64,000 nucleotides of DNA, from NCBI GenBank assembly GCA_002869065.1, contig PKTR01000002.1:310001-374000 (forward strand). Reading direction: 5' to 3'. The stretch's first letter is position 1, and the number at the start of each line of letters is the position of its first letter. The DNA comes from Hyphomicrobiales bacterium (GTDB lineage: Bacteria; Pseudomonadota; Alphaproteobacteria; Rhizobiales; Rhodobiaceae). Of this stretch, positions 42,548 through 52,630 are shown in pieces. Both the position numbers and the translations under genes were made by a program. A model generated the notes under the pieces. It saw only the letters and a list, made by a program, of their open reading frames with translations, made no database searches and had not been told where the DNA came from.

Positions 42548-43012
42548 TTATACGCCGCCGGTAGAGCCGAACCCGCCGGCGCCTCGTTCGCTCTCAGGCA
42601 GCGCATCGACGAGTTGCAGATCCGCCTGCAGGACCGGTGCGACGACGAGTTGGGCGATACGGTCGCCGCGCCGGATCAGGGCGGGCTCCGCGCCGAAATT
42701 GATCAGCAGTACCTGCACCTCACCGCGATAGTCGGCGTCGATCGTACCGGGCGCATTGAGCACGGTCACGCCCTGCTTCAGGGCGAAGCCGGAGCGCGGG
42801 CGAACCTGCGCCTCGGTGCCCGGCGGCAGTGCAATCGAAAGCCCGGTCGGCACGAGCGCGCGCGCGCCCGGCGCCAGCGTCATCGGCGCTTCCTCGGCGA
42901 CGGCAGCGACGAGGTCGAGGCCGGCGGCATCCGCGGTCTGATATTCGGGAAGCGGCAGCCCGTCCGCATGGTCGAGCCGGCGGACGGCGACGGTGACGCG
43001 CGGTGTGGTCAT
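42548..43012 (-). CDS. dut: Deoxyuridine triphosphatase (dUTPase)
   Basis: 154-residue trimeric enzyme hydrolysing dUTP to dUMP, keeping uracil out of DNA. All conserved motifs are present: [41 protein letters not shown] and the C-terminal P-loop-like [10 protein letters not shown]. Start ATG at 43012 overlaps the coaBC stop by four bases (ATGA). The coaBC-dut order is common in bacteria. Confidence 0.95.
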   Translation of the reverse strand: MTTPRVTVAVRRLDHADGLPLPEYQTADAAGLDLVAAVAEEAPMTLAPGARALVPTGLSIALPPGTEAQVRPRSGFALKQGVTVLNAPGTIDADYRGEVQVLLINFGAEPALIRRGDRIAQLVVAPVLQADLQLVDALPESERGAGGFGSTGGV

Positions 43013-44241
43013 TGCCCGCCTCCCGGCATGCCGGAGAGCTTCTCGGCGATGCGCGCGACGAGGCGCTCGGCAACTTCGGTCTTGGTCAGCTTCGGCCAGG
43101 AATCGACACCGTCGGAAGAGACCAGGCGGATGGTGTTGTTGTCACCACCCATGACGCCGGTTTCCGGTGACACGTCATTGGCGACGATCCAGTCGGCACC
43201 CTTGCGAGCGAGCTTGCCGAGCGCGTTCTCGACGAGATCGTCGGTCTCGGCGGCAAAGCCGATGACGAGGCGCGGACGCAGCGTGTGATGGCGGCCGACG
43301 GTCGCCAGAACGTCCGGGTTCTCGACCAGCGCCAGTTCCGGCACGGAGGCCCCGAGAACTTTTTTGATTTTCTGTGCCTTGGCGTTGTCGACCCGCCAGT
43401 CGGCAACTGCGGCGGCGAAAATGGCGGCATCGACCGGCAACGCGTTTTCCACCGCCTCCAGCATTTCGCAGGCGCTCTCGACGTGGATCGTGGTGACGCC
43501 GGCGGGATCGGCAACGGTTACCGGGCCGCTGATCAGCGTCACCTCGGCGCCGGCGGCGGCGGCGGCGGCGGCAATGGCGTGACCCTGCTTGCCCGACGAG
43601 CGATTGGCGATGTAGCGCACCGGATCGACCGGCTCATGGGTCGGGCCGGAGGTCACCAGAATGCGCCGGCCGGCGAGCGGCTTGTCACCCGGAGCCAACG
43701 CCTCCTCGATCGCCGCGACGATCTCGAGCGGCTCGGCCATACGGCCGGGGCCGTATTCGCCGCAGGCCATGTCGCCCTCATTGGGGCCGACAAAGGCGAC
43801 GCCGTCGGCCTTGAGGCGTTCAACGTTGCGGGTGGTCGCGGGGTGCTGCCACATGCGTACATTCATCGCCGGCGCGACGAGCACCGGCTTGTCGGTCGCG
43901 AGCAGCGCGGTCGTTGCCAGATCGTCGGCGATGCCGGCCGCCATGCGGGCAAGCAGATTGGCGGTCGCGGGGGCGACAACGAGCAGGTCGGCATCGCGCG
44001 ACAGCTCGATATGGCCCATCTCGGCCTCGTCGGTGAGGTCGAACAGCTCGCCATAGACCTTGTCGCCGGTCAACGCGCCGACCGACAACGGCGTGACGAA
44101 TTCCTTTGCCGCCGCGGTCATGACGGCCCGCACCGAGGCGCCGCGCTCGCGCAGGCGGCGGATCAGGTCGAGCGTCTTGTAGGCGGCGATGCCGCCGCCG
44201 ATGATGAGCAGAATTCGGCGGTCGTTGAGGGATGGCGCCAT
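43009..44241 (-). CDS. coaBC: Bifunctional phosphopantothenoylcysteine decarboxylase/synthetase
   Basis: 410-residue coenzyme A biosynthesis enzyme. The N-terminal flavoprotein CoaC half begins [21 protein letters not shown], with the catalytic His in [19 protein letters not shown] and Cys in [13 protein letters not shown]. The C-terminal CoaB synthetase half starts [22 protein letters not shown] and ends with the KTEVAERLV region. Normal length and fusion. Translationally coupled to dut. Confidence 0.95.
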   Translation of the reverse strand: MAPSLNDRRILLIIGGGIAAYKTLDLIRRLRERGASVRAVMTAAAKEFVTPLSVGALTGDKVYGELFDLTDEAEMGHIELSRDADLLVVAPATANLLARMAAGIADDLATTALLATDKPVLVAPAMNVRMWQHPATTRNVERLKADGVAFVGPNEGDMACGEYGPGRMAEPLEIVAAIEEALAPGDKPLAGRRILVTSGPTHEPVDPVRYIANRSSGKQGHAIAAAAAAAGAEVTLISGPVTVADPAGVTTIHVESACEMLEAVENALPVDAAIFAAAVADWRVDNAKAQKIKKVLGASVPELALVENPDVLATVGRHHTLRPRLVIGFAAETDDLVENALGKLARKGADWIVANDVSPETGVMGGDNNTIRLVSSDGVDSWPKLTKTEVAERLVARIAEKLSGMPGGGQ

Positions 44242-44302
44242 GGCGGCCTCAAACTCCGTTCAGCCCGGTATTGCGCCGACGAGAAGCCGGCGCAATCCGG
44301 TT

Positions 44303-45547
44303 CTAGAAGCCCGCGAAGGACCGCGGCGCCGGATCGACGACCGTCGCCGAGCCCGACTTGACTTCGTAGATGGCGAGACCGCGCTGGTTGGTGCCGTCGT
44401 TGCGCAGGCGGAAGACGCCGTCGATCCCGAGGAAGCCATCGGAACTCGTCAGCACGTCCTCGGCGAAGCGGCGCGAACCGGCGCTGCGGACGAGGCCGAG
44501 CGAAAGGATGGTCGCGTCATAGGCGAGCGTCGCGGTGCGCGGCGGCGGACTGCCGAACTGGCCCGCATAACGGCTGGCGAAACCCGGGAAGTCCTTCTTG
44601 GAGGGGCCCGCGAACCAGCCGCCGGCAAGGCTCGGCGCACTCAGGATGGCCGGGCTGTCCCACTGGCCGGTGCCGACGAATTTCACCGTCTGCGGATTGA
44701 CGCCGGCGGTCACCAGCGTGCGCGCGATGATCGGCACGGCAGCGCCGCCATCAGGCATGAAGACCGCATCGATCTGGCCGCCGAGGCGGGCGATATTTTC
44801 CGCCTTTTCCTTGATATCGGCCTCGGTGCCGGCGTAGCGCTCGATGGCGAGCACGCGGGCACCGTACTGACCGGCATATTCGCGGAAGGCTGCTTCTGCC
44901 ACGCCGCCATAGGCGTTGTTCGGCACGATGGCGGCGAAGGATTTCTTGCCGCGGGCGACCGAGTAGGAAACGATCCGGCGGACGTCGTTCTTCGGCAGGA
45001 AGCTCAACAGATAGACGCCGCGCGAGGCGACGCTCGCATCACTCGAGAAAGCGATGATCGGAACGCCGGCCGGGCGCGCGACAGCGGCAGCGCCATTGAC
45101 GGCGGGTGCGAAGACCGGGCCGATGATCAACTCGGCACCCTCGGCGACCGCCTGCTGGGCCGCGGCGCGGGCGCCTTCGGCCGTGCCGCCGGTATCCTTG
45201 ACCAGAAGCTGAACGTCGCCGTTCGGGAAATCGTTCATCGCCATGCGGGCGGCGTTCTTGAAGATCGGCGCGATGCTGGCCGCCTGGCCCTGCGCGGAAC
45301 TCGGCACCAGCAGGGCGACGCGCACCGAACCGTTGCCGATGATCTCACCGCTCGGTGCCTGAGTCGTCAGACCGGGCCCGGACGGTGCCGCCCCGAAGCC
45401 GGGAAACATCGGTCCGGACGACGAGCCACCGCATGCAGCAAGCGTCGCCGCCAGCGCGACGGCCACCGCCGTTTGTCCAATCCGCCGCCGCCAGCGGACC
45501 AACCCTGTCAAACCTGAACTCAGCACGAGTGCCTCCCCGCTGTCCAA
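44303..45547 (-). CDS. LpoA-like lipoprotein (type 1 periplasmic-binding fold)
   Basis: 414-residue lipoprotein: lipobox LAAC with acylated Cys39, preceded by a hydrophobic segment (VAVALAATLAA). The mature part has a leucine-binding-protein fold (RVALLVPSSAQGQAASI, IIGPVFAPAVNGAAAVARPAGVP, PNNAYGGVAEAAFREYAGQYG) as in the C-terminal domain of LpoA, the outer-membrane activator of penicillin-binding protein 1A in gammaproteobacteria. It lacks the LpoA TPR-like N-terminal domain. Position divergent from rsmI and yraN mirrors the E. coli rsmI-lpoA-yraN neighbourhood. A role in peptidoglycan synthesis control is therefore likely but not shown. Confidence 0.8.
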   Translation of the reverse strand: MDSGEALVLSSGLTGLVRWRRRIGQTAVAVALAATLAACGGSSSGPMFPGFGAAPSGPGLTTQAPSGEIIGNGSVRVALLVPSSAQGQAASIAPIFKNAARMAMNDFPNGDVQLLVKDTGGTAEGARAAAQQAVAEGAELIIGPVFAPAVNGAAAVARPAGVPIIAFSSDASVASRGVYLLSFLPKNDVRRIVSYSVARGKKSFAAIVPNNAYGGVAEAAFREYAGQYGARVLAIERYAGTEADIKEKAENIARLGGQIDAVFMPDGGAAVPIIARTLVTAGVNPQTVKFVGTGQWDSPAILSAPSLAGGWFAGPSKKDFPGFASRYAGQFGSPPPRTATLAYDATILSLGLVRSAGSRRFAEDVLTSSDGFLGIDGVFRLRNDGTNQRGLAIYEVKSGSATVVDPAPRSFAGF

Positions 45548-45745
45548 GATCCCTCTCGCCAGCTATACCCAATTCGGCCCCATATTAACAAATATTCCGG
45601 GCCATCCACTTCCTGTCAAAGCAAAGCGGCGGATTTTCGACGCTCTCGCTCATGGCCGCGAGACTTTAATATGGATATGGTTAACGAAGGAACCGCGATC
45701 GCGGTTCGTTGTCTCCACGCCCTTGCCGCGATCCCATAAAGCCGA

Positions 45746-46741
45746 ATGATGTCGAAATCCCGCTCCAACCCCGAACACGCAGTCAGCGACGCGCCCTCCG
45801 CTCCGCAGGCCGAGGAACGCGATCCGGGCGGGTTTGTGCTGTTCGGCGACGTGCGCAAGGCGCATCGGCCCGAGCCGGGCCTTTATCTGGTGGCAACACC
45901 GATCGGCAATATCGGCGACATCTCGCTGCGGGCGCTGGAAACGCTGGCCTCGGCGGATCTCGTGGCCTGCGAGGACACGCGGATGACGCGCCGGCTGTTC
46001 GACCGCTACGGCATCCACCGGCCGATGACGCCCTATCATGAGCACAACGCCGCAAAGCAGCGCCCGAGGCTGCTTGCCGCACTCGCCGAGGGCGGCGTGG
46101 TGGCACTGGTCAGCGATGCGGGCACGCCGCTCGTCTCCGATCCGGGCTACCGGCTGGTGCAGGAGGCGGTCGAGGCCGGCCACAAGGTCTATCCAATCCC
46201 CGGTGCGTCGGCGGTAATGGCCGGGCTCGTCGTCGCCGGACTGCCAAGCGACGCCTTCCTGTTCGCCGGCTTCCTGCCCACGAAGGGCGGCCCACGACGG
46301 CGGCGCATCACGCAATTCGCCAATGTTCCAGCGACGCTGATCTTTTTCGAATCACCCAACCGGGTTTCCTCCGCGCTTGCCGATCTCGTTTCTGAACTTG
46401 GCGGGGAGCGGCAGGCGGCGGTCGCGCGCGAACTGACCAAGAGATTCGAGACCATCGAGCGCGGCACGCTCGGCGAGTTGGCGGAGCGCTTCTCCGGCCA
46501 AGCGGTCAAGGGCGAAATCGTCATCCTGATCGGCCCGCCCGGCGACGGCGCGAGCGAAGAGATCGATGTCGATGCCGCTCTCACCGAGGCGCTGACCCGA
46601 CTTTCCCCGAGCGCCGCCGCCGGCGAAGTCGCCAAGGCGACCGGGCTCGAACGGCGATCGCTCTACAAGCGCGTGCTCGAGCTGCGCGATTCATCAAGCG
46701 ACGACGCTGAAACAGGCGGGGCAGAAGGGAACGAGGCGTGA
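45746..46741 (+). CDS. rsmI: 16S rRNA 2'-O-ribose C1402 methyltransferase
   Basis: 331-residue SAM-dependent methyltransferase (tetrapyrrole methylase fold) acting on 16S rRNA C1402 with RsmH. Conserved blocks: LYLVATPIGNIGDISLRALETL, CEDTRMTRRL, YHEHNA, LVSDAGTPLVSDPGYRLV, PIPGASAVMAGLVVAGLPSDAFLFAGFLP in overlapping parts, FFESPNR. About 45 extra N-terminal residues are unusual; an alternative start inside (near DVRKAHRPEPG) is conceivable. Ends with a four-base GTGA overlap with yraN. Confidence 0.93.
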   Translation: MMSKSRSNPEHAVSDAPSAPQAEERDPGGFVLFGDVRKAHRPEPGLYLVATPIGNIGDISLRALETLASADLVACEDTRMTRRLFDRYGIHRPMTPYHEHNAAKQRPRLLAALAEGGVVALVSDAGTPLVSDPGYRLVQEAVEAGHKVYPIPGASAVMAGLVVAGLPSDAFLFAGFLPTKGGPRRRRITQFANVPATLIFFESPNRVSSALADLVSELGGERQAAVARELTKRFETIERGTLGELAERFSGQAVKGEIVILIGPPGDGASEEIDVDAALTEALTRLSPSAAAGEVAKATGLERRSLYKRVLELRDSSSDDAETGGAEGNEA

Positions 46742-47112
46742 CACCCCCGGCCCCGGCACGGCGCGCCGCCTACCGCCTCGGTCTGAAAGCCGAAACGCTC
46801 GCCGCGTGGTGGCTGCGCCTGCGGGGCTACCGGATCCTCGAACGCCGTTTCAAGACGCCGGCGGGAGAAATCGACCTCATCGCCCGGCGCGGCGACACGG
46901 TCGCCATCGTCGAGGTCAAGGCGCGCGCCAGTCGCGACGCGGCCATCGAGGCGGTCACCCCGCGCACCCGGCAACGGTTGCTGCGTGCCGCCGATATCTG
47001 GCTGACCCGCAATCCGGCCTATGCCACGTCGGCGATCCGGTTCGACATCATCGCCATCGTGCCGAAGCGCCTGCCGCACCACATCATCAACGCCTTTTTC
47101 GACGAGCGGTAA
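46738..47112 (+). CDS. yraN: YraN-family endonuclease-like protein (UPF0102)
   Basis: 124 residues, restriction-endonuclease-like fold: AETLAAWWLRLRGYRIL, EIDLIARRGDTVAIVEVKARAS (catalytic-like D and ExK), AVTPRTRQRLLRAADIWL, RFDIIAI. Start is GTG, overlapping the rsmI stop (GTGA). Molecular role unproven, though widely conserved beside rsmI. Confidence 0.9.
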   Translation: MTPPAPARRAAYRLGLKAETLAAWWLRLRGYRILERRFKTPAGEIDLIARRGDTVAIVEVKARASRDAAIEAVTPRTRQRLLRAADIWLTRNPAYATSAIRFDIIAIVPKRLPHHIINAFFDER

Positions 47113-47224
47113 GCCGCGCCGACACCGCCGCCATCGCTAAAGTTGCAGGTTCTGTTTCTGCATCTTGACGGGCGTGATGCGGAGCGCGAACGTGGCCTCC
47201 TCCTCATCAGGACGAAGCGCCGCC

Positions 47225-48952
47225 ATGGCCAATCAAGATTCTTCCGTTTCGGGCTCTCCTATCGGCGAGCCCGCCCAACCGAGTTTCGCGGAGCTGTTTA
47301 CCCCGAAGCTCGTCACCGTCTTTCGTGAAGGCTATCGCCTGCAGAACCTGCGAGCCGATATCATCGCCGGTCTGACGGTGGCGATCGTCGCGCTGCCGCT
47401 GTCGATGGCGATCGCGATCGCGTCGGGTACCTCACCGGACAAGGGGCTGGTGACGGCGATCATCGGCGGGTTCGTCGTCTCCGCGCTTGGCGGCAGCCGG
47501 TTCCAGATCGGCGGTCCGGCCGGCGCCTTCATCGTGCTCGTCTCGCTGACCGTCAGCCGCCACGGCGTCGACGGGCTGATCCTCGCGACCTTGATGGCGG
47601 GTATCTTCCTCACCGCCATCGGCTTTCTGAAGCTCGGCACCTACATCAAGTTCATCCCCTATCCGGTGACGGTCGGCTTCACCGCCGGCATCGGCGTCAT
47701 CATCTTCGCCAGCCAGGTGAAGGACCTGCTCGGCCTGACGCTTGCCGCGCCGGAGCCGGGGCCGCTCATCGCCAAGGCGCCGGCGCTGTGGGCGGCGCTG
47801 CCGAGCATCAATCCGGCAGCGGCCGGTTTGGCAGCTGCCACCGTGGCCACCATCGTCGGCGTCAAGCGCCTCCGCCCGTCCTGGCCGGGCATGCTGATCG
47901 CGGTCGTCGCGACCTCGCTCGCGGTCGCCCTTTTCGCGCTGCCGGTCGAGACCATCGGCAGCCGGTTCGGCGGCATTGCGAGTTCATTGCCGATGCCTTC
48001 GCTGCCGGAGATCTCGCTCGCCAAGATCGAAGCCGTGCTGCCGGACGCCATCGCATTCGCCCTCCTTGGCGCAATCGAGTCGCTGCTCTCCGCCGTCGTC
48101 GCCGACGGCATGACCGGCCGCCGCCATCGCTCGAACTGCGAGCTGGTGGCTCAGGGAACCGCGAACATCGCCTCCGCGCTGTTAGGCGGCATCTGCGTGA
48201 CCGGCACCATCGCCCGCACCGCGACCAATGTGCGGGCCGGCGCGCATGGACCCGTCGCGGGGATGATCCACGCCCTGTTCCTGCTCGGCTTCATCCTGAT
48301 CGCCGCGCCGCTCGCCCGCTTCATCCCGCTGGCCTGTCTTGCCGGGGTGCTCGCGGTCGTCGCCTGGAACATGATCGAGCGGGATGCGATTGCAACGCTG
48401 TTTCGCGCGTCGCGCGGCGAGGCGGTGGTGTTTTCCGCGACCTTCCTGTTGACCATCTTCCGCGACCTGACCGAGGCGATCATCGTCGGTTTCGTGCTCG
48501 GCGCGACGCTGTTCATCAACCGCATGGCCAAGACCATCGCGCTCGAACATGACGGCCAGTTCGCGCTCGACGACGTTGCCGACGGTGCCGAGCGCCAACG
48601 GCCGCCCTTCGAGGAAGGCCTCGCCAGCAATCCGCAGGTCGTCGTCTACCGCATTTCGGGGGCCTTCTTCTTCGGCGCGGCCGCCAATATCGGCTCGGTG
48701 CTCGACCGGATCGCCGACCAGCACAAGGCGCTGGTGCTCGATTTTTCCGCCGTGCCGTTCCTCGATGCGACCGCCGCCCACACCATTGCCGGCGTCGCGC
48801 GCAAGACCAAGGCGGGCAGCGTCAGGCTCTATATCGCGGGCGCGGCAACGCATGTCCGCCGCGAGTTGCTGCTGCACGGGGTCAGGCCGCCGCGGGTGCG
48901 CTTCAAACGCACGGTCGCCAACGCACTCGACGATTTCCGCCAGAACCAGTGA
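47225..48952 (+). CDS. SulP-family anion transporter with STAS domain
   Basis: 575-residue inner-membrane transporter for sulfate, bicarbonate or dicarboxylate. Signature NLRADIIAGLTVAIVALPLSMAIAIASG at the N-terminus, 10-14 TM helices, GGSRFQIGGPAGAF, AIESLLSAVVADGMTGRRHRSNCELVAQG in parts, then a cytoplasmic STAS domain (VVVYRISGAFFFGAAANI, LVLDFSAVPFLDATAAHTI). Start ATG at 47225 is the most natural for the family although its ribosome site is weak. Substrate not predictable. Confidence 0.88.
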   Translation: MANQDSSVSGSPIGEPAQPSFAELFTPKLVTVFREGYRLQNLRADIIAGLTVAIVALPLSMAIAIASGTSPDKGLVTAIIGGFVVSALGGSRFQIGGPAGAFIVLVSLTVSRHGVDGLILATLMAGIFLTAIGFLKLGTYIKFIPYPVTVGFTAGIGVIIFASQVKDLLGLTLAAPEPGPLIAKAPALWAALPSINPAAAGLAAATVATIVGVKRLRPSWPGMLIAVVATSLAVALFALPVETIGSRFGGIASSLPMPSLPEISLAKIEAVLPDAIAFALLGAIESLLSAVVADGMTGRRHRSNCELVAQGTANIASALLGGICVTGTIARTATNVRAGAHGPVAGMIHALFLLGFILIAAPLARFIPLACLAGVLAVVAWNMIERDAIATLFRASRGEAVVFSATFLLTIFRDLTEAIIVGFVLGATLFINRMAKTIALEHDGQFALDDVADGAERQRPPFEEGLASNPQVVVYRISGAFFFGAAANIGSVLDRIADQHKALVLDFSAVPFLDATAAHTIAGVARKTKAGSVRLYIAGAATHVRRELLLHGVRPPRVRFKRTVANALDDFRQNQ

Positions 48953-49075
48953 TGGGCCAGTGATGGGCCAGTGAACGGAAATTTCATCGTGCGGGGAGTT
49001 GAGGAAACGTCCGCAGCCTCTATCCTTGCCGGCACCGAGGATGACCGCGATTCGAACCGGAAGGACACGCGCGCG

Positions 49076-49969
49076 ATGGCCCGTTTGCCGGCAATTTTGG
49101 CTCTTGTTGCCCTTGTTTTCGGCGTGGCCGCACCGGCGAACGCGGCCGGTCCGCTCGGCAGTTACAAGGACGAGCTGTTCCGCTATCCATCCGTTCTGCA
49201 CAGCGAGTATGACGGCGACTTCCAGATCGTCGAATACAATGAGGACCGCGACCTGAAGGATCGCGACGAGGTCGACGAACGGCGCGTCTTCCGCCACTAC
49301 GTGTCGCTGTTCCCCAAGCGCATGGAGCGGGACCTGAAGCTGCAGCTCGGCAAGACGAGCATCGGCTACATCGTCGTCGGCGAACCGGGGCCGTCGTCTA
49401 AGATGATCGTCATCTATCTGCACGGCCGCAACGGCAACCGCCATCAGGGCGCCAACGACTGGATGTTCGGCGGCAATTTCAACCGCATCAAGAATCTGAT
49501 GGCACGCAATGACGGCATCTACCTGTCGCCCGACTTCACCGATTTCGGCAAGGCGGGCACCGAGGAGATCAAGGCGCTGATGAAGGCGTTCGCCGACATC
49601 GCACCGAACGCCAAGATGGTGCTCGCTTGCGGCTCGATGGGCGGGCTTCTGTGCTGGAATCTCGCCAAGGACAAGGATGCCTCGAAGATGATCGACGGCA
49701 TGCTGCTGCTCGGTTCGGTCAGCGACGACGGGTTCCTCAAATCAGCCGCGGTGCGCAGCCGGGCAAACCGCTTCCCGATCTATCTCGGCCATGGCAGTTT
49801 CGACCCGTATATCCCCTGGAAGACGCAGCAGCAGTTCTTCAAGCGCGTGCGCCGTGCCTCACCCGGCTACCCGATCAAGTTCGTGCTGTTCGACAGCGGG
49901 ACACACGGCACGCCGATCCGCATGACCGACTGGCGGCTGGTCCTCAACTGGATGCTGCAGGCCCGCTAA
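49076..49969 (+). CDS. Exported alpha/beta hydrolase
   Basis: 297 residues. Signal peptide MARLPAILALVALVFGVAAPANA. Mature alpha/beta-hydrolase fold: oxyanion segment YLHGRNGNRHQG, nucleophile in CGSMGG (Ser in place of the usual GxSxG centre), acid near HGSFDPYIPW and His in SGTHGTP. AAGGA at 49060-49064 precedes ATG at 49076. Likely a periplasmic esterase or peptidase; substrate unknown. It follows the SulP gene, with two 11-bp copies of a GATGGGCCAGT repeat between them. Confidence 0.75.
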   Translation: MARLPAILALVALVFGVAAPANAAGPLGSYKDELFRYPSVLHSEYDGDFQIVEYNEDRDLKDRDEVDERRVFRHYVSLFPKRMERDLKLQLGKTSIGYIVVGEPGPSSKMIVIYLHGRNGNRHQGANDWMFGGNFNRIKNLMARNDGIYLSPDFTDFGKAGTEEIKALMKAFADIAPNAKMVLACGSMGGLLCWNLAKDKDASKMIDGMLLLGSVSDDGFLKSAAVRSRANRFPIYLGHGSFDPYIPWKTQQQFFKRVRRASPGYPIKFVLFDSGTHGTPIRMTDWRLVLNWMLQAR

Positions 49970-50008
49970 GCCTGCGTAGCAGGCACGTGGACCTGCTGGT
50001 TTTTTGCC

Positions 50009-50076
50009 CGCGTGTTCTTGTCCGAAAACCGCTGCACACTTTTCGCTGCCGCGGACCTTCGGTTCGGGAACACGCG
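50009..50076. repeat. Intergenic palindromic element, copy B
   Basis: Outer arms CGCGTGTTC/GAACACGCG (50009-50017, 50068-50076), inner arms CGAAAA/TTTTCG, followed by a small extra GC insertion. Located between convergent genes, where it may also terminate. Same family as the elements at 3607 and 54033. Confidence 0.75.
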
Positions 50077-50096
50077 TCAAAGGCTGATGCTGCGGG

Positions 50097-51011
50097 TCAC
50101 AGTTCGAAGCTGAACTCGCTCTTCAGCTTGTCAGCCAGTTCCTGCCCGCGGTCTTCGGCGAGCGGCAGCAGCGGCGGCCGGGTGACCGCCCAGCGGGCAT
50201 CGCCGCTGGCGAGCGACAGAAGCCGCTTCTGCGCCGGGATCGGCGCGTAGGCCTCCACCGTCTTGCGGAATCCGCGCACGCTCGCGTGCCGTGCCTCTGC
50301 CGCGTCCCGCCTGCCCTCATCGTAGAGCGCGACCACCTCGGCAATCGCCGTGGCGTTCAGATTGGCGGTGGCGGAAATGCAGCCCGGGCCGCCAAGATCG
50401 AGCGCATCGATAAGCGGCAGTTCGGAGCCCGGATAGACGATCAGCCCGTCGATCTCTAACAGCGCGCGCGTGTTTTCCCAATCGCCAGAGGAATCCTTGA
50501 TGCCGACGATCTGCTCAGGGAACGCCTCGTACAGGCGGCGGACCAGCGAGACGGGCAGGCCGACGCCCGAGACCTGCGGGATATGATAGAGATAGACCTT
50601 GAGGCGGTCGTCTGCGACCCAGTCGAGCAGGGTCGCGAAATAGGCGAACAGGCCGTCTTCCGGCACATTCTTGAAATAGAAAGGCGGCAGGATCATCGCA
50701 CCCGCACAGCCCCTCTCGACCGCATGGCGGGTCAGGCGCGCGGTGTCGGCCAGGTTGGTCAGCCCGGTGCCCGGTACCAACCACTTCGGATCGATGCCGG
50801 CCTTGATCAGCGCTTCGAGCACTTCGATGCGTTCGTCGATACCGACCGAAAGCGCCTCACCCGTGGTGCCAAACGGCGCCAGACCAACACAACCGGCGTC
50901 GAGCAGGCGCTTGGCGTTGTCGACATAGAGGTCGGTCGCCACCGACAAATCTTCGTTGAACGGGGTGAGGATCGGCGCGATGACGCCACGCAGGGGGCTC
51001 GGTGCGGTCAT
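50097..51011 (-). CDS. DapA/NAL-family aldolase
   Basis: 304-residue TIM-barrel lyase forming a Schiff base with pyruvate. GTTGEALSV substrate loop near residue 48, Tyr in YLYHIPQVSG and Lys in IVGIKDSSGDW are the catalytic pair. The family includes dihydrodipicolinate synthase, N-acetylneuraminate lyase and sugar-acid aldolases. The isolated location and the sequence around the active site suggest a catabolic member, not the lysine-pathway DapA. Substrate unknown. Confidence 0.85.
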   Translation of the reverse strand: MTAPSPLRGVIAPILTPFNEDLSVATDLYVDNAKRLLDAGCVGLAPFGTTGEALSVGIDERIEVLEALIKAGIDPKWLVPGTGLTNLADTARLTRHAVERGCAGAMILPPFYFKNVPEDGLFAYFATLLDWVADDRLKVYLYHIPQVSGVGLPVSLVRRLYEAFPEQIVGIKDSSGDWENTRALLEIDGLIVYPGSELPLIDALDLGGPGCISATANLNATAIAEVVALYDEGRRDAAEARHASVRGFRKTVEAYAPIPAQKRLLSLASGDARWAVTRPPLLPLAEDRGQELADKLKSEFSFEL

Positions 51012-51131
51012 GTGATTTTCCGTCTGGCGGGAGCGAACGAGATTCCTCCGTTCTAGCCCAAGACGACGCCCGCTGCGAAGCGTTTTCGCGGGATCTGGCG
51101 ACGGGCGCGAACCCTGTCGCCCGCCACTTCC

Positions 51132-51992
51132 CTAACGAGCTGTCGCCAACAGGCTGACGCCAATGAGGATCACCACCGCCCAGACGAGGCGATGTTTCAG
51201 CGCGCCTTCGCCAAGAAGGAGACTGCCGAGAACGACGGTGATCAGCACGCTGATCTCACGGGTCGGGGCGACGAAGACCACCGGCGTGAAGGTGAGCGCG
51301 TAGAGAACGAGGATATAGGCGAGCGGGTTGAACAGGGCGATGATCAGCACACCGCCGCGATGGTCGCGCCAAAGGGCGCGGATCTGTGTCGTGCGCCGCG
51401 CCGCGAGCGGGGCGAGAACGACGCTGCGCAAGACGCTCGAGGCGTAGTCCTGAATGAGCGGCGGCACCATCAGCGCCGAGACCGCGTAGGCGTCCCACAC
51501 CGTGTAGGTGCCGATCAGGCAGCCGGTGGCGAGGCCGAACGCGAGCGACACCAGCGGATGCTGGACCTCGCTGCCCTGCTTGCGGGTCAGGAACAGGACA
51601 CCGCCGATGATCGCGATTGCGCCGATGGCAATCTGCGGCGTCAGCATTTCGCCAAGGAAGACGACGGCGAAGCTCGACGACAGCAGCGGGCCGGTGGCGC
51701 GCGCTGTCGGATAGATCAGCGACAGGTCGCCATAGCGGTAGCCCCGCTGCAGCAGCAGGAAGTAGGCGAGATGAAGAACCGCGCTGCCGAGGATGAACAC
51801 GATCTGCATGGTGTCGAAGGCCGGACGCTCGATGACGACGGCGACGATGGCGACCGGCAGATAGACGACGACGGTGACGGCGGAAAACAGCCAGACCAGT
51901 TCCGGGCCGGCGTTGATCCGCTTGACGAAGAAGTTCCAGGTGGCGTGGCAGAAGGCGGCGGCGAGGACGAGCGCGAAGCCGAAGAGAGACAT
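51132..51992 (-). CDS. EamA/DMT-family transporter
   Basis: 286-residue inner-membrane carrier with ten predicted TM helices in two EamA repeats (ATWNFFVKRI start of repeat one; FGLATGCLIGTYTVWDAYAV start of repeat two). LSLIYPTARATGPLLSS and FVAPTREISVLITVVLGSLLLGE are typical. Such carriers export amino acids or metabolites. It follows the DapA-like gene in the same direction with 120 bases between. Substrate unknown. Confidence 0.85.
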   Translation of the reverse strand: MSLFGFALVLAAAFCHATWNFFVKRINAGPELVWLFSAVTVVVYLPVAIVAVVIERPAFDTMQIVFILGSAVLHLAYFLLLQRGYRYGDLSLIYPTARATGPLLSSSFAVVFLGEMLTPQIAIGAIAIIGGVLFLTRKQGSEVQHPLVSLAFGLATGCLIGTYTVWDAYAVSALMVPPLIQDYASSVLRSVVLAPLAARRTTQIRALWRDHRGGVLIIALFNPLAYILVLYALTFTPVVFVAPTREISVLITVVLGSLLLGEGALKHRLVWAVVILIGVSLLATAR

Positions 51993-52243
51993 GTTTTACC
52001 TCAAGACGAACCGGGTTGAAGACGCGCGAAAGCGCGCCCGTCCATCCCCCCTAGTCTTCTCGTCTTTCAGGTGTCTGCCGTAATCGGCTCATAACGGCGC
52101 TCGGTCCAGGCCTGCGCGAAGCAGCGGAACCCTAGCCGCACATGGATGGGCACCGGCGAGACTACGCTCATCGATGCGTTTGTAAAGAGATTAGCCGGCT
52201 GTGGTGTGATCTATCCGGCCGCTGGTTCAGTCAGTTTGTTCGG

Positions 52244-52630
52244 TCAGTCTGGCCGCTTGGTCGGAAGCTGGCGGTTGAGCCAGCCGGGACCGGAGAACGA
52301 CCCCATCATGCCCTCGCCGACGTCATAGACCGTGGTGAAGCCGACGCGACGCAGCTCGCCGGCCAGCCAGGCCGAGCGGCTGCCGGTGGCGCAGATGACG
52401 GCGAGCGGCTTCGAAGGATCGCCGCCAAGCTTGTTGACGACGGCCTGCAGAAAGCCCGGGTCCTGCATGGAGATCGCTTCGGCGGCATCGCCGACACCGG
52501 AGCGGTACCACTCCATCGGGGTGCGGATGTCGACCAGCAGCAGGCGTCCGGCAAGCGCTTCGGTGCGCGCCGTTTCCGCGTCGAGCAGTCCGTTTTCGCC
52601 AAGCGGCGCCCCGGTCTGAGGGTCAGTCAT
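52244..52630 (-). CDS. Single-domain rhodanese (sulfurtransferase)
   Basis: 128-residue rhodanese domain. LLLVDIRTPMEWYRSGVG is the CH2-like motif, and the active-site loop is CATGSRSAW with catalytic Cys near residue 80. Transfers sulfane sulfur or acts in redox signalling. Two-base-scale ribosome site GGAG is visible in the upstream leader. Stand-alone gene. Confidence 0.88.
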   Translation of the reverse strand: MTDPQTGAPLGENGLLDAETARTEALAGRLLLVDIRTPMEWYRSGVGDAAEAISMQDPGFLQAVVNKLGGDPSKPLAVICATGSRSAWLAGELRRVGFTTVYDVGEGMMGSFSGPGWLNRQLPTKRPD